Assembly (NCBI RefSeq): GCF_011386835.1
Contig: NW_027052960.1
Coordinates: 1 to 64,000 of the forward strand
Direction of reading: 5' to 3'
Origin: Chrysemys picta bellii
Lineage: Eukaryota > Chordata > Testudines > Emydidae
DNA length: 64,000 nucleotides
Shown here: piece after piece, positions 27,501-38,600 of the stretch
How the letters are laid out: each line of letters opens with the position of its first letter
Position numbering within the stretch: position 1 is the stretch's first letter
Made by a program: the position numbers and the translations under genes
Notes under the pieces: generated by a model
The model's input: the letters and a program-made list of their open reading frames with translations, nothing else
The model's database searches: none
Told to the model about the DNA's origin: nothing

Positions 27501-29483
27501 CACAAAGCAGGGCCATGACTTGCCTCCAGCAGGCCAGCGCAGAGCCCGGGTCGGAACCCAGGAGTCCTAGCCCACCCTGCAGCAGCATCACAAACCTCAG
27601 TACCTGAGCCAGACCAGGGCGGAGGGGGAGGGGGTGACTGGACAGGAGCCCCCAGCCCACCGAATCCTGCTCTGTCCTCTCTCTCCAGTCTTGGCTGATT
27701 TCCTGGAGCGTGTTGTGGACCTGCTGTCCCGGGACGAGCCCGTTCTCTTGAATGAGCTCTGCAGTGACCTGCAGGTGAGGGAGGGTCTGGGGGGAAGCGG
27801 GCTGGGCGCTGGGAGATGCAGAGGGGCTCATGGGGGGGTGGGACGGGGTCCCATGGGATCTGTGTGGTGGGTGGGGGCTGGGCTCTGGGAGATGCAACGG
27901 AGCTCACGTGGGGATGGGGGAGGGGGTCCCTAGGGATCTGTGTGGTGGGGGAAGGGAGCTGGGAGATGCAGAGGGGCTCATGGGGGGGTGGGACGGGGTC
28001 CCATGGGATCTGTGTGGTGGGTGGGGGCTGGGCTCTGGGAGATGCAATGGAGCTCACGTGGGGATGGGCGAGGGGGTCCCTAGGGATCTGTGTGGTGGGG
28101 GAAGGGAGCTGGGGGAAGCAGAGGGGCTCAGGCGGGGGCAGGGCACGGGTCCCTTGGGATCTGTGCGGTGGGTGGGGGCAGGGAAGGCTCCAGTTAACAG
28201 GGGGAAAGCAGCGATTACTCCGTGGTGTACCCAATGGACCCCATGGGGGGTGCCCCACTCAGGAGAGCAGCAGTCAGCAGTGCCCAGCCCTCGGTGCCGG
28301 AGCCCAAGGTCAGTCGGGGGCAGCCCCAGGGACTGGGGGGAAGGGGCTGCAGGGGCGTGCGCGGGGGGGCTGTTCCTGGTCCCAGCTCGGTTTAGAGAGA
28401 GCTGCGGCTTGGGCTGTATTGGGGGGGCGGGGCTTCCTGTTTGGAACTGGGCTGAGACCCAGCAACTCATGTCACACACGGAACCACTTATAGCCACGGA
28501 GCATTGTAGCTAGGTGGGAGCTGACGCCCCCTAGTGGGGCAGGGCCCCGTGTCCCATTCCCCGCCCCCCTGAGCCAGCCAGTCCCTGCCCTGGGGTGCAT
28601 CGGGGCTGGCACCCCCTAGAGGGGAAAGGCCCAGTGTCTCATTCCCCGCCCCCCTGAGCCAGCCCGTCCCTGCCCTGGGGTGCATCGGGGCTGGCGCCCC
28701 CTAGAGGGGAAAGGCCCAGTGTCTCATTCCCCGCCCCCCTGAGCCAGCCCGTCCCTGCCCTGGGGTGCATCGGGGCTGGCGCCCCCTAGAGGGGAAAGGC
28801 CCAGTGTCTCATTCCCCGCCCCCCTGAGCCAGCCCGTCCCTGCCCTGGGGTGCATCAGGGCCGGCGCCCCCTAGAGGGGAAAGTCCACGTGTCCCATTCC
28901 CCACCACCCTGAGCCAGCTCGTCCCCGCCCTGGGGTGCATCGGGGCCGGCGCCCCCTAGAGGGGAAAGTCCACGTGTCCCATTCCCCGCCCCCCTGAGCC
29001 AGCCCGTCCCTGCCCTGGGGTGCATCGGGGCCGGCGCCCCCTAGAGGGGAAAGGCCCAGTGTCCCATTCCCCGCCCCCCTGAGCCAGCCCGTCCCTGCCC
29101 TGGGGTGCATCGGGGCCGGCGCCCCCTAGAGGGGAAAGTCCCAGTGTCTCATTCCCCGCCCCCCTGAGCCAGCCCGTCCCTGCCCTGGGGTGCATCGGGG
29201 CCAGCGCCCCCTAGAGGGGAAAGGCCCCGTGTCCCATTCCCCGCCCCCCTGAGCCAGCCCGTCCCTGCCCTGGGGTGCATCAGGGCTGGTGCCTCCTAAA
29301 GGGGAAAGGCGCTGAGCGGCTCTGTGGCAGGTGACGGGGTGCGTCAGCCCTTTGGCGGGTGACAGATCCGGCCACACTCTCTCGCTCTCCATGATGTATC
29401 TGCCCCCCGTTGTCTCTCCTGGACAGATGGAGTGCGTGGTCCCGCTTCAGGTGTCTCGACCCGCCCTGCCGGTCCTGGCCAAG
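24528..29483 (+). CDS. N-terminal GBP-like unit A: degenerate G domain, seven predicted coding exons
   Basis: Predicted exons, all GT-AG and phase-consistent: 24528-24702, 24892-24995, 25488-25600, 26029-26216, 26552-26770, 27689-27774, 29427-29483 (942 nt, 314 codons). The product resembles the GBP large-GTPase domain: P-loop GPCGTGKS, G3 DTEGF, an FVWCLRD block (the GBP G4 RD) and a FLERVVDLLSRDEPV segment like the start of the helical domain. The switch I/G2 segment, including the Thr after GxxVQ, is missing: exon 2 goes from GF to GIWVWCLPH with only PRSP between. GTP hydrolysis is therefore doubtful. The helical C-terminus is absent. The last exon ends in phase 0, and the exon holding unit B's ATG can be joined in frame. 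The ATG has the context GACGCCATGG. An ISRE-like motif lies ~600 bp upstream. Either it is the N-terminal half of a fused tandem GBP, or it is a decayed gene. Confidence 0.7.
25009..25445 (+). repeat. Tandem SINE-like units in unit A intron
   Basis: About five ~80-95-bp units of 'CTGGCAGCCAGGACTCCGGGGTTCTCTCC' and 'GTGGTTAGAGTGTG' fill the intron between the DTEGF exon and the next one. Units are more alike than dispersed copies, so they spread locally by tandem duplication. Confidence 0.7.
26790..26975. repeat. Two SINE 3'-tail units
   Basis: TGTACAGCGCCTAGCGCAATG...CTACCGTAAGACACCTAATAAATAGCAA occurs twice in tandem (about 26798-26876 and 26886-26960). This is a common sauropsid SINE tail as far as I recall. 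The AATAAA strings inside are part of the repeat and are not taken as gene polyadenylation signals. Confidence 0.5.
27450..27575 (+). repeat. MIR SINE
   Basis: Recognisable MIR blocks occur in order: ACCATTGTCCCCCTTGTACA, GGGGAAACTGAGGCACA, GACTTGCC and GGAACCCAGGAGTCC. It lies in the unit A intron before the exon at 27689. Confidence 0.85.
27800..28190. repeat. 148-bp higher-order tandem repeat
   Basis: GGGAGATGCAGAGGGGCTCATG recurs at about 27811 and 27959 (148 bp apart). Each unit is made of two related ~74-bp halves ending GATCTGTGTGGTGGG. A third, partial unit is more diverged. It begins just after the donor of the 27689-27774 exon. Confidence 0.8.
28505..29315. repeat. 85-bp minisatellite with CTCF-like motif in every unit
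   Basis: Ten units of about 85 bp carry GGTGCATCGGGGCYGGCGCCCCCTAGAGGGGAAAG. On the minus strand each core reads CCTCTAGGGGGCGCC, close to the CTCF core CCACTAGGGGGCGC. The first unit (about 28524-28540) reads CCCCACTAGGGGGCGTC, a near-perfect core. Three diverged copies lie in a unit A intron near 25650, 25735 and 25835. The array fills the intron between the last GBP-like exon of unit A and the 57-bp exon at 29427. Confidence 0.85.
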
Positions 29484-29631
29484 GTGAGTGGCCCCTGTTG
29501 GCCCAGCCCCAATCCCCTCCTGGCTGCCTTTGGTGGGGGGAGTGGAAACAGCCCCCTCCGTGCCCCCTGCTCCCAGCCTCACTCCGCCCTGCTGCCCCCA
29601 GGTTGCCCCCGGCACGGCACAGCCAGGCGCC

Positions 29632-32600
29632 ATGGAGGAGCCGATGTGCCTGATCGAGAACAGCCCGGATGGGGAGCTGCAGCTGAACCAGCGAGCCCTG
29701 GCCCTGCTCCAGAGCGTCCGCCAGCCCGTGGTGGTGGTGGCCATCGCCGGGCTATACCGCACCGGCAAGTCCTACCTCCTGAACCGACTGGCCGGCAAGG
29801 ACCGAGGAGGTGAGCGCTGGGGGGGATCTGAGGTGGATGGGGCCGTGGGGCTGATCCGGGGGCAGGGAGGGGGGAGGATACCAGGGTAGACGGGCCTGTA
29901 GGGCTGATCCCAGGGGAGGGAGGGGGCGGGATACCAGGCTAGACGGGCCTGTTACCTGCACAAAATTCTCCGTTACACACACACTCTAGGGGGCGCCCAC
30001 CCGTACCCAGTTCCTAGGGCGCAGGGCATGCGCTTTGTGGGTCTGCAGGGAAAGACCCTTACCCAGTAATATCCTTCCCCTCTGTTTATTGACAGTTACC
30101 AAGCAGAATACACATGCTACTCCTTACGGGTTTTTGAACATACCATAATTGTAACCGTGCTGCCCACCCCGTATGGAGTGTTTATACATGTGGGGCACAT
30201 TGAGGCACGACCCTGGACCCTTTTAACCCGGTGAGGTCCAGCTCGTATTGGTGATCTAATAACCTGTCCCGTACGTGACGGGATCCCCGGGGTGCAGCCT
30301 GGGACTGTGGGACCGCTGGGCCCCCTTAGCTCCCCAGCCTGGGCTGTCTCCCACAATGCTTTGCTAGTGACCAGCAGCAAACCCCTCCCAGCGCTGTGAT
30401 CACTCAGCACAACCGCATGTGGAGCCCGCACCCAGCTAGATTCCATGAATGCTCCCAGAGCCGGTCTTGGATCACACGTGGAAAGGCACCAGCCGAATCC
30501 CCCCAGCTCCCAGCGCTGTACCCCAGGAATGTACCGTCTTGCACTGCTCAAGACGAACGGTGCAAATTTATTCATTGGTTCCCCACTTCATCAATGGAAA
30601 GTGGACATACACCAGCCTTTGTAAACCTGAGCAGATTCACCAAACACTTCAGGCAAACTCACTGGTAACGATAAACAGTTAAACAAATTTACTGACTACA
30701 AAAGAGAGATTTAAAGTGATTATAAGTGATAGGGAAAAAGTCCAGAGTTAGTTACCAAAATCAAGTAAAATATAAGCCCGGAGTCTAAACTCCCAACCCT
30801 CTTAGCCTGGGCAACATCTAGGCTAAGCAGTTTTTCTCACCCCACTGGATATTGCAGTTCACAGTACACAGCTGTCCCCCTAGAAACCTGGGCCAGTCCC
30901 CTCTGTTGGAGTCTTCAGTCTTCCCAGTGTCCTTGTTGCTTGCAGTGTAGGTGGGGGGAGGAGAAAAGCCCAGCATGGGGCCCCCGTGTCCTGTTTCATA
31001 CCCTTAGTCCATGTGCTTGGGGAACACAAATCCAGGCATGTCTGGGGGCGTTGCTGAGTCCCCAGGCAAGGTTGAGCAGTCCCCCTGGTGTGGCCTCATG
31101 CCGGTGAGTGATTGCATTGTAGCTCCTTGCTGGACAATGGCTGGCGATGGTTGTTTGACACCTGCCCGGGCGTTGGTTACTTTCCTTGACATTGTCTCTG
31201 GGGAGCTGGTATCTGGGCGCTTCCCAAACCCACAGCATATCTTGGTGACAGCCATACCGCACACTCTCATCACTTCATACGCGCGGATAATGCACCTATT
31301 TAGATGGTTTCCAGCAGATCATAACCTTTGCCATGATACCTCATCTCACGGACTCACAGGACTCGTGCTCTCTCTCAGCTCCATACGGTCCCTGTGGGGA
31401 GCCCCCTTCAGTGCAACAGCCCTTCTTAGGGGTCTGCTCTTTCTCGGGGTTTAAGCCGTAGGCCCCTCCACCTCCTGGAGCCGCACCTCTCTGAGCCTTA
31501 GCACGTCTGTCTCTGCTGTGGGCCCCCTCAGGGAGTCCCCTCACTCTGGACCCCCTGGGCCTCCACTCCCAGAGGGAATTATGCACTGCAAGGCCACATG
31601 GTGCAGGGGATAGCACCTTTCCCTTTCCTACGGTTCTCCCTCCATTGACAAGGGCCAGAGGCCATTGTGCCAGCCTAGGGTTAGATACCTGCCCCTCCTG
31701 CGCCTTTCCTGGTATTCTGTATTTCGAGGGGAACGTACTGTCTGTACTATGACTTTAGATCCTCCAGTGATATACCCCCAGCGCTGCAAGCCCCACACCA
31801 AGGCCCAGGACTCTTTCTTTTTCTCGCAGGGGGTGACATTTTGCTCAGTGTAATTCCGTGTTTTGGACCCATAGGCCACGATTTGTAACTTCCCGGTGCT
31901 TTGCTGCTGTAACAGCGCTGCTCCCAGCGCTACGTCAGTACTAGGCAGTTGCGGGGTGGATGGTTCTCCCACCTTTGGATATGTGGGGCCGGGACCTGGG
32001 TCAAATCCTCTTTCAGGGTCAGTGATGCCTTTGCCTGATCAGGCCCCCACTGCTGCCCTTTCTTTAGGAGAAAACCCAGTGGGTGACATTTCGGTAACAT
32101 CTCTCGAGAGGTTCAGGTTCCCAAAAGGGCTCTTAAGGGTGCCACATGAGTGGGGGCAGGACATTTTCCAGTCAGTTCCACCCGTTGTGCATCTGGGGTT
32201 TGTCCCTCCTTTCCCGATATGACCCCTGAGTCTTTTACCTCTTGCTGTACCAGCTGGGCCTTGCCTCTGCCAGCCTCAAATGTGGTATCTTGGATGATCT
32301 GTAACATCTGCTCAGTGGTGCTACCGACCCCCTATGGTCCCCAGGCACCCGTATAGCATCAGCATAGGAAATGACCCTCTTTTGGGCTTTGGGTGTCCAT
32401 TTCCCCCACATCTTAACCACAGGAGTGACCAATTGCAGGTGCATTATGAAAACCCTGGGGACTCTGGTGAAACACAACTGTTGTCCCCTGGAAGTGAACC
32501 CAAATTTGTACCAGGACTCAGGGTGCAAGGAGATGGCAGAGAAGGTGTTTGCTAAATCTGTCACTGAGAACCACTCTCCTACTGCAGTGACTCCTTGGTA

Positions 32601-35600
32601 CTTGGCCACTCCCGGGGCAGGGGCAGGGGCAGGGGCAGGGGCAGGGGCTACTGCGTTTAATGCTCTAAAATCCACTGTCCTTCGCCAGGTCTTCCCACCC
32701 CCTTTCAGTACAGGCCCATCGGGGCATTATTAGTACTCGCCATGTGCCCAATAACACCCTGTTCTAACAAACGTTCAGTGGTGGATTTGATCCCTTCCTC
32801 TGCTTCCGGAGGATACTTGTACTGACGCTGTGGAGGGGGGTGAGGCCCTCCAATTCAAACCTCAGCATCCATTTTCCCACACTCCAGTTTATTTTCAGCC
32901 GATACCCCAGGAAACTTGTCCACTTCTGGGTCCCCTTCTTCTGCTTTCCCTCCTTCCGGGGCCTTTACAGCCCAGACCTACGTACAGCATTCATGGAGGG
33001 GGTGGGTGTTTCTGCTGGCTCTTCACTATTTGCCCATAGGAACCCGTTGGCTAAGTCCACGATGTGTCTCCCCTCATTAGGGTACGACGTTCCCAATACT
33101 CCATCCTCCTTACCCCCATTCCCAGTTTGATCCTGTTTCTGAACAAGGTATTTTACCCATGACTCCCGATTCCCTGTGTGGGTCAGGATCGGTCCCGTGA
33201 TAGACGCTTTCATTGTCTCTGCTGTATAGGATGCTAGTTGTGTTGAATTTTCTGTTTCCTCAGCGTCCCCGGGAAGCCACTGCTCTCCAAGCAGATATTG
33301 ATGCACCGGTGTCAGTTAGCATAGTGGGGCATGTTTGTTCCCCTAATCTCCCCATTATTGCCCCTACAATGGGACGCCCCCCACTTGTCATACTGTAGTT
33401 GGGCCACTACCTCAGGGGGACTCCGGGGAGGTGGGCACCCCTATTGGGGTGGTGCCAGTGCTTCGGGGTCCGTTCTGGGAGCTACAGGAACCTCATCAAT
33501 CAATTCCTCTCGCCTGTCTGACTGGGCAGCCCTCTGCAGTAACTCACTTGTGGGCTTCCCGTCCCACTTCTCTTCTGGTTCCCCTGCCATCACGAGCTTC
33601 CTCCACGCCTCCCCTCTCAATGTACCTTTCCCACCTTCAGCCGGACATCCTCTGTTCTGCATCTGATACCCACGTCCAGATCCATTTCTTCCTCTGGTTC
33701 CTCTGCTGCCCAGTGCATCTCCCCGTCCTCTTCCTCTAACATGCCATTGTGCATCGGCCCCTTTTCCCCCCGGCTCCCCTTGGAGATCTGGGGGCCCATT
33801 GTCAGCAAAAGTTACCACCTGTACAGGCTCCATTCTCCCGTCCCTATTTCCTTTTCCCGCTTCTCCCTGCATGTCTCGAAAAACTACATCTGCTCAAAAA
33901 ATCTCCTGTTTCAACTCCGAGTATCCCCTCGCTCGATCTATGGGTCCTAAAATCACTCTCGTTCTTGAATTCAAACCATCTAACAATGCCGGCTGAAAAG
34001 CTAAAGTATTGAAATCCGGTGGAGTTCCAGTTCCTACTGGCACAACCCGGCAGCCATGGCCAGTATCTCCTTTTAAATAACATACAATTCCGGGGAGTCA
34101 CAGGGGCCTGTTCTGTGACATGGAACAATTTCCCCGGTTGTCGGGCCGACATCCCTACCTTCATTGCTTCCTTCGCCCAGCCCCCTCCAGTGGCAGGAAC
34201 ACCGCTCGCACCTAACCGCCCCTCAGCACTGCGTACTGCTGCCCAGGCAGAAGTGCTAGAACCTCATCATCTGCCGACCACCACCCGGTTCATGCCAATA
34301 CCTTCCCCATCCTGTCCAGACACATGTCCCTTTCTAGGGGCCCACTAACGGAGCAGCCACCTGTACCTGGTCTGGGCTAAAATCAGAAAACTCGGTCATA
34401 TTTTGCCTTATTTCCCTTCGTCGTTGTACATCATTTGGGTCAAGTTCTGTTCTTGTTACCGCCCTTGTGGTAACTGCAGCCACAGGATTGATTTGTGCTT
34501 TTAATTTCAAACCCTGCAAGTCCCCACTTCCCTCAGGGGAAGCATCGGGGGCGTATGAGCATCCAGGATCTTTCTCTTCGGAAGCCATCCAACTATCCCC
34601 ATTCCAAGTGTCCTCCCAGGTGTCTGTATCCCCCAGGCCCACACTCACGCCTCCCCCGGGCCCTTCCAGGCTCCCAACACGATTTCCAGTTTCTCTGTTC
34701 GCTGCCTACAGACTGTGTGGTCACTGCCTGTCCGGGCCCGAGCCGTATTTTCCTGTAACACTGTTCTGACAGCGGCCTGAGCAACCCCCAGCTTCATCTG
34801 CAGTGTAGATCCCTCCCCGTTCAGGTTCTGTACTTCCAGTTTCAGTTGCTCCCACTCTCTTGTTTCCGCCTGAAGAGCTGTTACACTGTGTAATGCTGAA
34901 ACGGCACTGGCCCACTCAGATGCCTTATACTGAGGCAAATTATCCTTAATGACATCCAAATCGAGTCTGGAATCCTCCAGCTGCCTTTCCTGGAGCGCTA
35001 CCAGGCTGGAGAGATTAGTGACAGCTTTGCGCAATTCCCACCCAGCGGTGCTTTCCTAGCCTTTTCCTTTGGTTTTGGCTTCATGCACTCACAGAATGCT
35101 TCAAACCCCTTCCAGGCGGACTCAAGGGCATCCCTCCTCTGGAAGGAATCTTGTCCCCAGGGCATGGACCCTGTTCCGCTACCCATTTAGCAAGGGGAGG
35201 GGGGGCTCTTCAGCTAACCCCCCCCCCCCCCCGGTCACTTTGCTTTGTTTCCTTTCCCTCCTGTTGCTTCAGGGTGAACAATCTGCCGAGCATGTAGCAA
35301 CACTTTTTGACAGAGTATCACCGGTATTCTGCTGCTATTACTGTGTAGGCTAGATCAGTTCGGGCCACACGACCTTAGGCTGCCCGCATTCTCCACCAAA
35401 TCTGTTACCCGCACAAAATTCTCTGTAACTCACACCCTCCAGGGGGCACCCACCCTTACCCAATTTCAGGGGCTATGGGCGTACTCTTAGCGGGTCTGCA
35501 GCACCTTTTACCACAGAAAGAGCCTTACACAGTAATATTCTTCACCTCTATTTATTAATAATTACCAAGAAGCAGAATGCACATACGAAGCATACAATGC

Positions 35601-38600
35601 TCTGGTCACCAATCCTGATCAGGCAAGCGGACTTTCCCTGTTGGCCAGGCAAGGTCAGTCTCGTAGGGATTCTGGTCGTGCAGAGAATTCTTAGCAGCAG
35701 TGATCTTAGGCTGTGTCTTTGAGGTGAGTTCTTCTTTCTGGTCTTTCCTCTTCCTTCTTCTTCTTCTTCTATTTCTTCTCTGCTCGTCTCCTTCATGGAC
35801 CCCAGTTTATACAGTGAAACTTGAGTCCTGCCTACTGTACCTTAACCAATCATTTTACTAAAATGTTACAAACCAATCCTAACATAGTGTAACAAAATTC
35901 TCTAACTAATCATCCCCCACCACCTTCATTAATTTACAGCCAGCCAAATTAATTATACAGCAGACAGAAACAAGCGAAGAACCAGGCAGAGATCATACAG
36001 ACAAACAGTCGGGAAGTGGGGACCATAAAGATAAAACAATAAAGAAATGAGCTACTGATAAGTGGTTTCTTGCCAGACAGGATGTACCAAACTAAGTTTT
36101 CTGTAACCATCTTAAGATCGGTTTGTGTATCCGGTGATAGTGGGGCCGTTAGGACGGGGTCTCCTTCTTACCAGCCCGATGGAATGTGAGGATGTGACTT
36201 TCTACAGACAAGGGCTGTATCCTTACAGGCCCGTGGGGTGATCCAGGGTAGTGGGGAAGGGTTGACAGAGGTGACAGGTCAGCACTGGCCAATCGTTCCA
36301 CTGGCCTCTCTCTGCCCCCAGCTCTGGGAGGGGAGTGGGGTGGTCAGAGCAGGGGGTCTGGGAGCCAGGACTCCTAGGTTTTCTCCCTGGCTCTGGGAGG
36401 GGAATGGGGTCTAGTGGTTAGAGCAGGGGGAAGGGGGCTGGGAGTCAGGACTCCTGGGTTCCCTCGCTCTGCGTCTATCCCAGCTCCGCCCCTCTCTCCC
36501 CAGGGTTCTCGCTGGGCGCCACGGTGCAGTCGCACACCAAGGGCATCTGGATGTGGTGCCTGCCCCACCCCCGCCGGGCCGGCCACACCCTGGTGCTGCT
36601 GGACACCGAGGGGCTGGGCGACGTGGAGAAGGTGAGTGGGGGGTGATGGGAGGGCAGGGCTGGGTTTCGGCTCTGGGGATCCAGGGACACCTAGGGGGAT
36701 CAAGAACCCTCTGGATGTGGGAAGGGGCTCTGGGCCTGGAGGTGGGTGGCCCAGGGGTCAGCATAGGTCAGTCTCCCCTGCCCCATATCCCCCCACCCCA
36801 TCCCTCTGCAGTGGGGTCTGGTGGGCCATGCTCCCCACCCCCGACCTGCAGGGGAAGTTCCGGCTCCCTGCCCCATATCCCCCGTCACAGACTCCCAGCC
36901 CCTGTGGCTCTGTACAGCCCCTGGGAGGAACCCCCCAGTGTGACAGCCCTTCTCGGGGGTTCACTCACGCTCCGGGTTAGGCCCTCTGACCTCGCCACCT
37001 CCTGGGACCGCACCTCTGCCGTGGATCCTCTCAGGCAGTCCCCTCGCTCTGGCCCCCGGGGCCCCCACCCCCAGAGGGAGCAACGCCCCCCGATCTCTAG
37101 CTGCAGGGACTCTGCCAGCGTCACACAGGAGATGTATTGAGCGTCTGGACCCAGCCCAGGCAGTTCTCAGGGCCCTCGGGCCTGGCCAGTCTCAGCCCCG
37201 GCCAGCTGGGTCTGTCCAGTCCCCATGGGTCCGGCTGCTCCTTGTCCCCTGCCCAGCCCCACCCCGCCCCCTCCTTCCAGCCCAGCCCCCTAAATCCCCT
37301 CCCCCACCCGCCCCTCCTCCGCCCTTTGTCTTCAGTCCCAGGTGAACAGGCCGCTGGGCCCCTCTCTGCCGTCCTTTGTTCTCCCCTGGCTGGACCCGGC
37401 TGGTCAGGTCCCCGGGCCCCCCTCTCCTCAGCCCATTGACCCCCCACTGGCCAGAACCGGCTGCTCCCGAGCTGGGCTGGGCCCCCTGGTCACCAGTCGC
37501 TGGGTCCCCAATCTCCAGGCCGGTGTCCGGGGTCCCGGCTGCTAGGCGAGGTCACACCTGGTCCCCTGCAATTAAAAACCCCTTCCCCCACCTCGTTACA
37601 CACGCAGCACACAGGGAAACTGAGGCACACACAGTGTTCACGTAAAACACTAAGAAAATCCCCCACTTCGTCACACCCCACAACCCTGCTTCTCTGCAGT
37701 GGGGTCTGATGGGCCGTGCTTCCCTGTGTGACCTGCAGGGGGAGCTCCAGCTCCCTGCCCCATATCCACCCTGCCCTGCTCCTCTGCAGTGGGGTCCGAC
37801 ACTGCCGCCCTGCGATTTCCCCCCTTTATCCTCCCCGCAGGGCGATGCGAAGAACGACGTGTGGATCTTCACGCTGGCCGTGCTGCTCAGCGGCACCCTG
37901 GTCTACAACAGCCTGGGCACCATCGACCAGCGCGCCCTGGAGCAGCTGCAGTATCCTGCCCCTGCTGGGAGGGACCCAGGAGTCCGGGAGGTGGGGGCAG
38001 CTGGGATTCCACTCCCATAACTGGGTAGCACCTGTCGCACCCTCTTGGGAGCAGGGGTGTGGGGTGGGTGCCAGGAGCAGTGCCGTTCCTGGGGCAGCGG
38101 GGTGAGGGCTGTGGGTGCTGGGCTCAGGGACCCCCTGTGGGGGGCGCTGCGTCTCCAGTTCCTTAGCTGGCCCCCAGCTACGTGACGGAGCTGACGGAGC
38201 ACATCAAGGTGAAGGTGGCAGGTGAGGGCGGCCGGCAGAAGGGGGAGGATTCAGCTGAATTCGTGCACTTTTTCCCGGCCTTCGTGTGGGCCGTGCGGGA
38301 TTTCACGCTGCAGCTGGAGCTGGACGGGCGGGAGATCACCGAGGACGAGTACCTGGAGAACGCCCTGAAACGCAGACAAGGTGCAGGGCGGGGACTGGGC
38401 TGGATGGGTCTCGGGGGGCAGGGAGGGGGCAAGATATCAGCGTAAATGGCCCCATGGGTCTCCTCTGGGGGGTGGATACCAGGCACATGGGTCTGACCCT
38501 GGGGTCTCTCCCAGGCCAGCCCGAGAAGCTGGATCTGCCCAAGAAGTACTTGCGCCAGTACTTCCCCTCCCGCAAGTGCTTTGTGTTCGACCGCCCGGCC

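Larger units (their letters stand above)
29950..36227 (-). mobile_element. Endogenous retrovirus in the first GBP coding intron
   Basis: It has outer ends TGTTACC at 29950 and CCTTACA at 36227, with a 4-bp target duplication ggcc (29946-29949 and 36228-36231). The right LTR (5' on the minus strand) is 35403-36227. Only the first ~170 bp of the left end (29950-30120) match it. The rest of the left side up to ~31390 is different LTR-like sequence, so another element has inserted there or replaced it. Gag- and pol-like remnants lie between, all minus and frameshifted. It is antisense to the GBP gene. The class is uncertain; the 4-bp duplication is compatible with a gammaretrovirus-like integrase. 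Confidence 0.75.

Noticed and set aside
27811..28513. Coding frames of ~225 codons in the intron after the unit A exon
   Set aside because: They are produced by the 148-bp repeat and change frame content with it. There is no GBP similarity.
21436..29315. Regular repeats that might suggest a CRISPR array
   Set aside because: Units are directly adjacent without unique spacers, with periods of 45-148 bp, in vertebrate DNA. They are minisatellites.
28505..29315. NF-kB sites in the 85-bp units (GGGGAAAGTCC in some)
   Set aside because: They occur in only a few units and fit the consensus poorly at the 3' half. The CTCF-like core is the stronger and universal motif.
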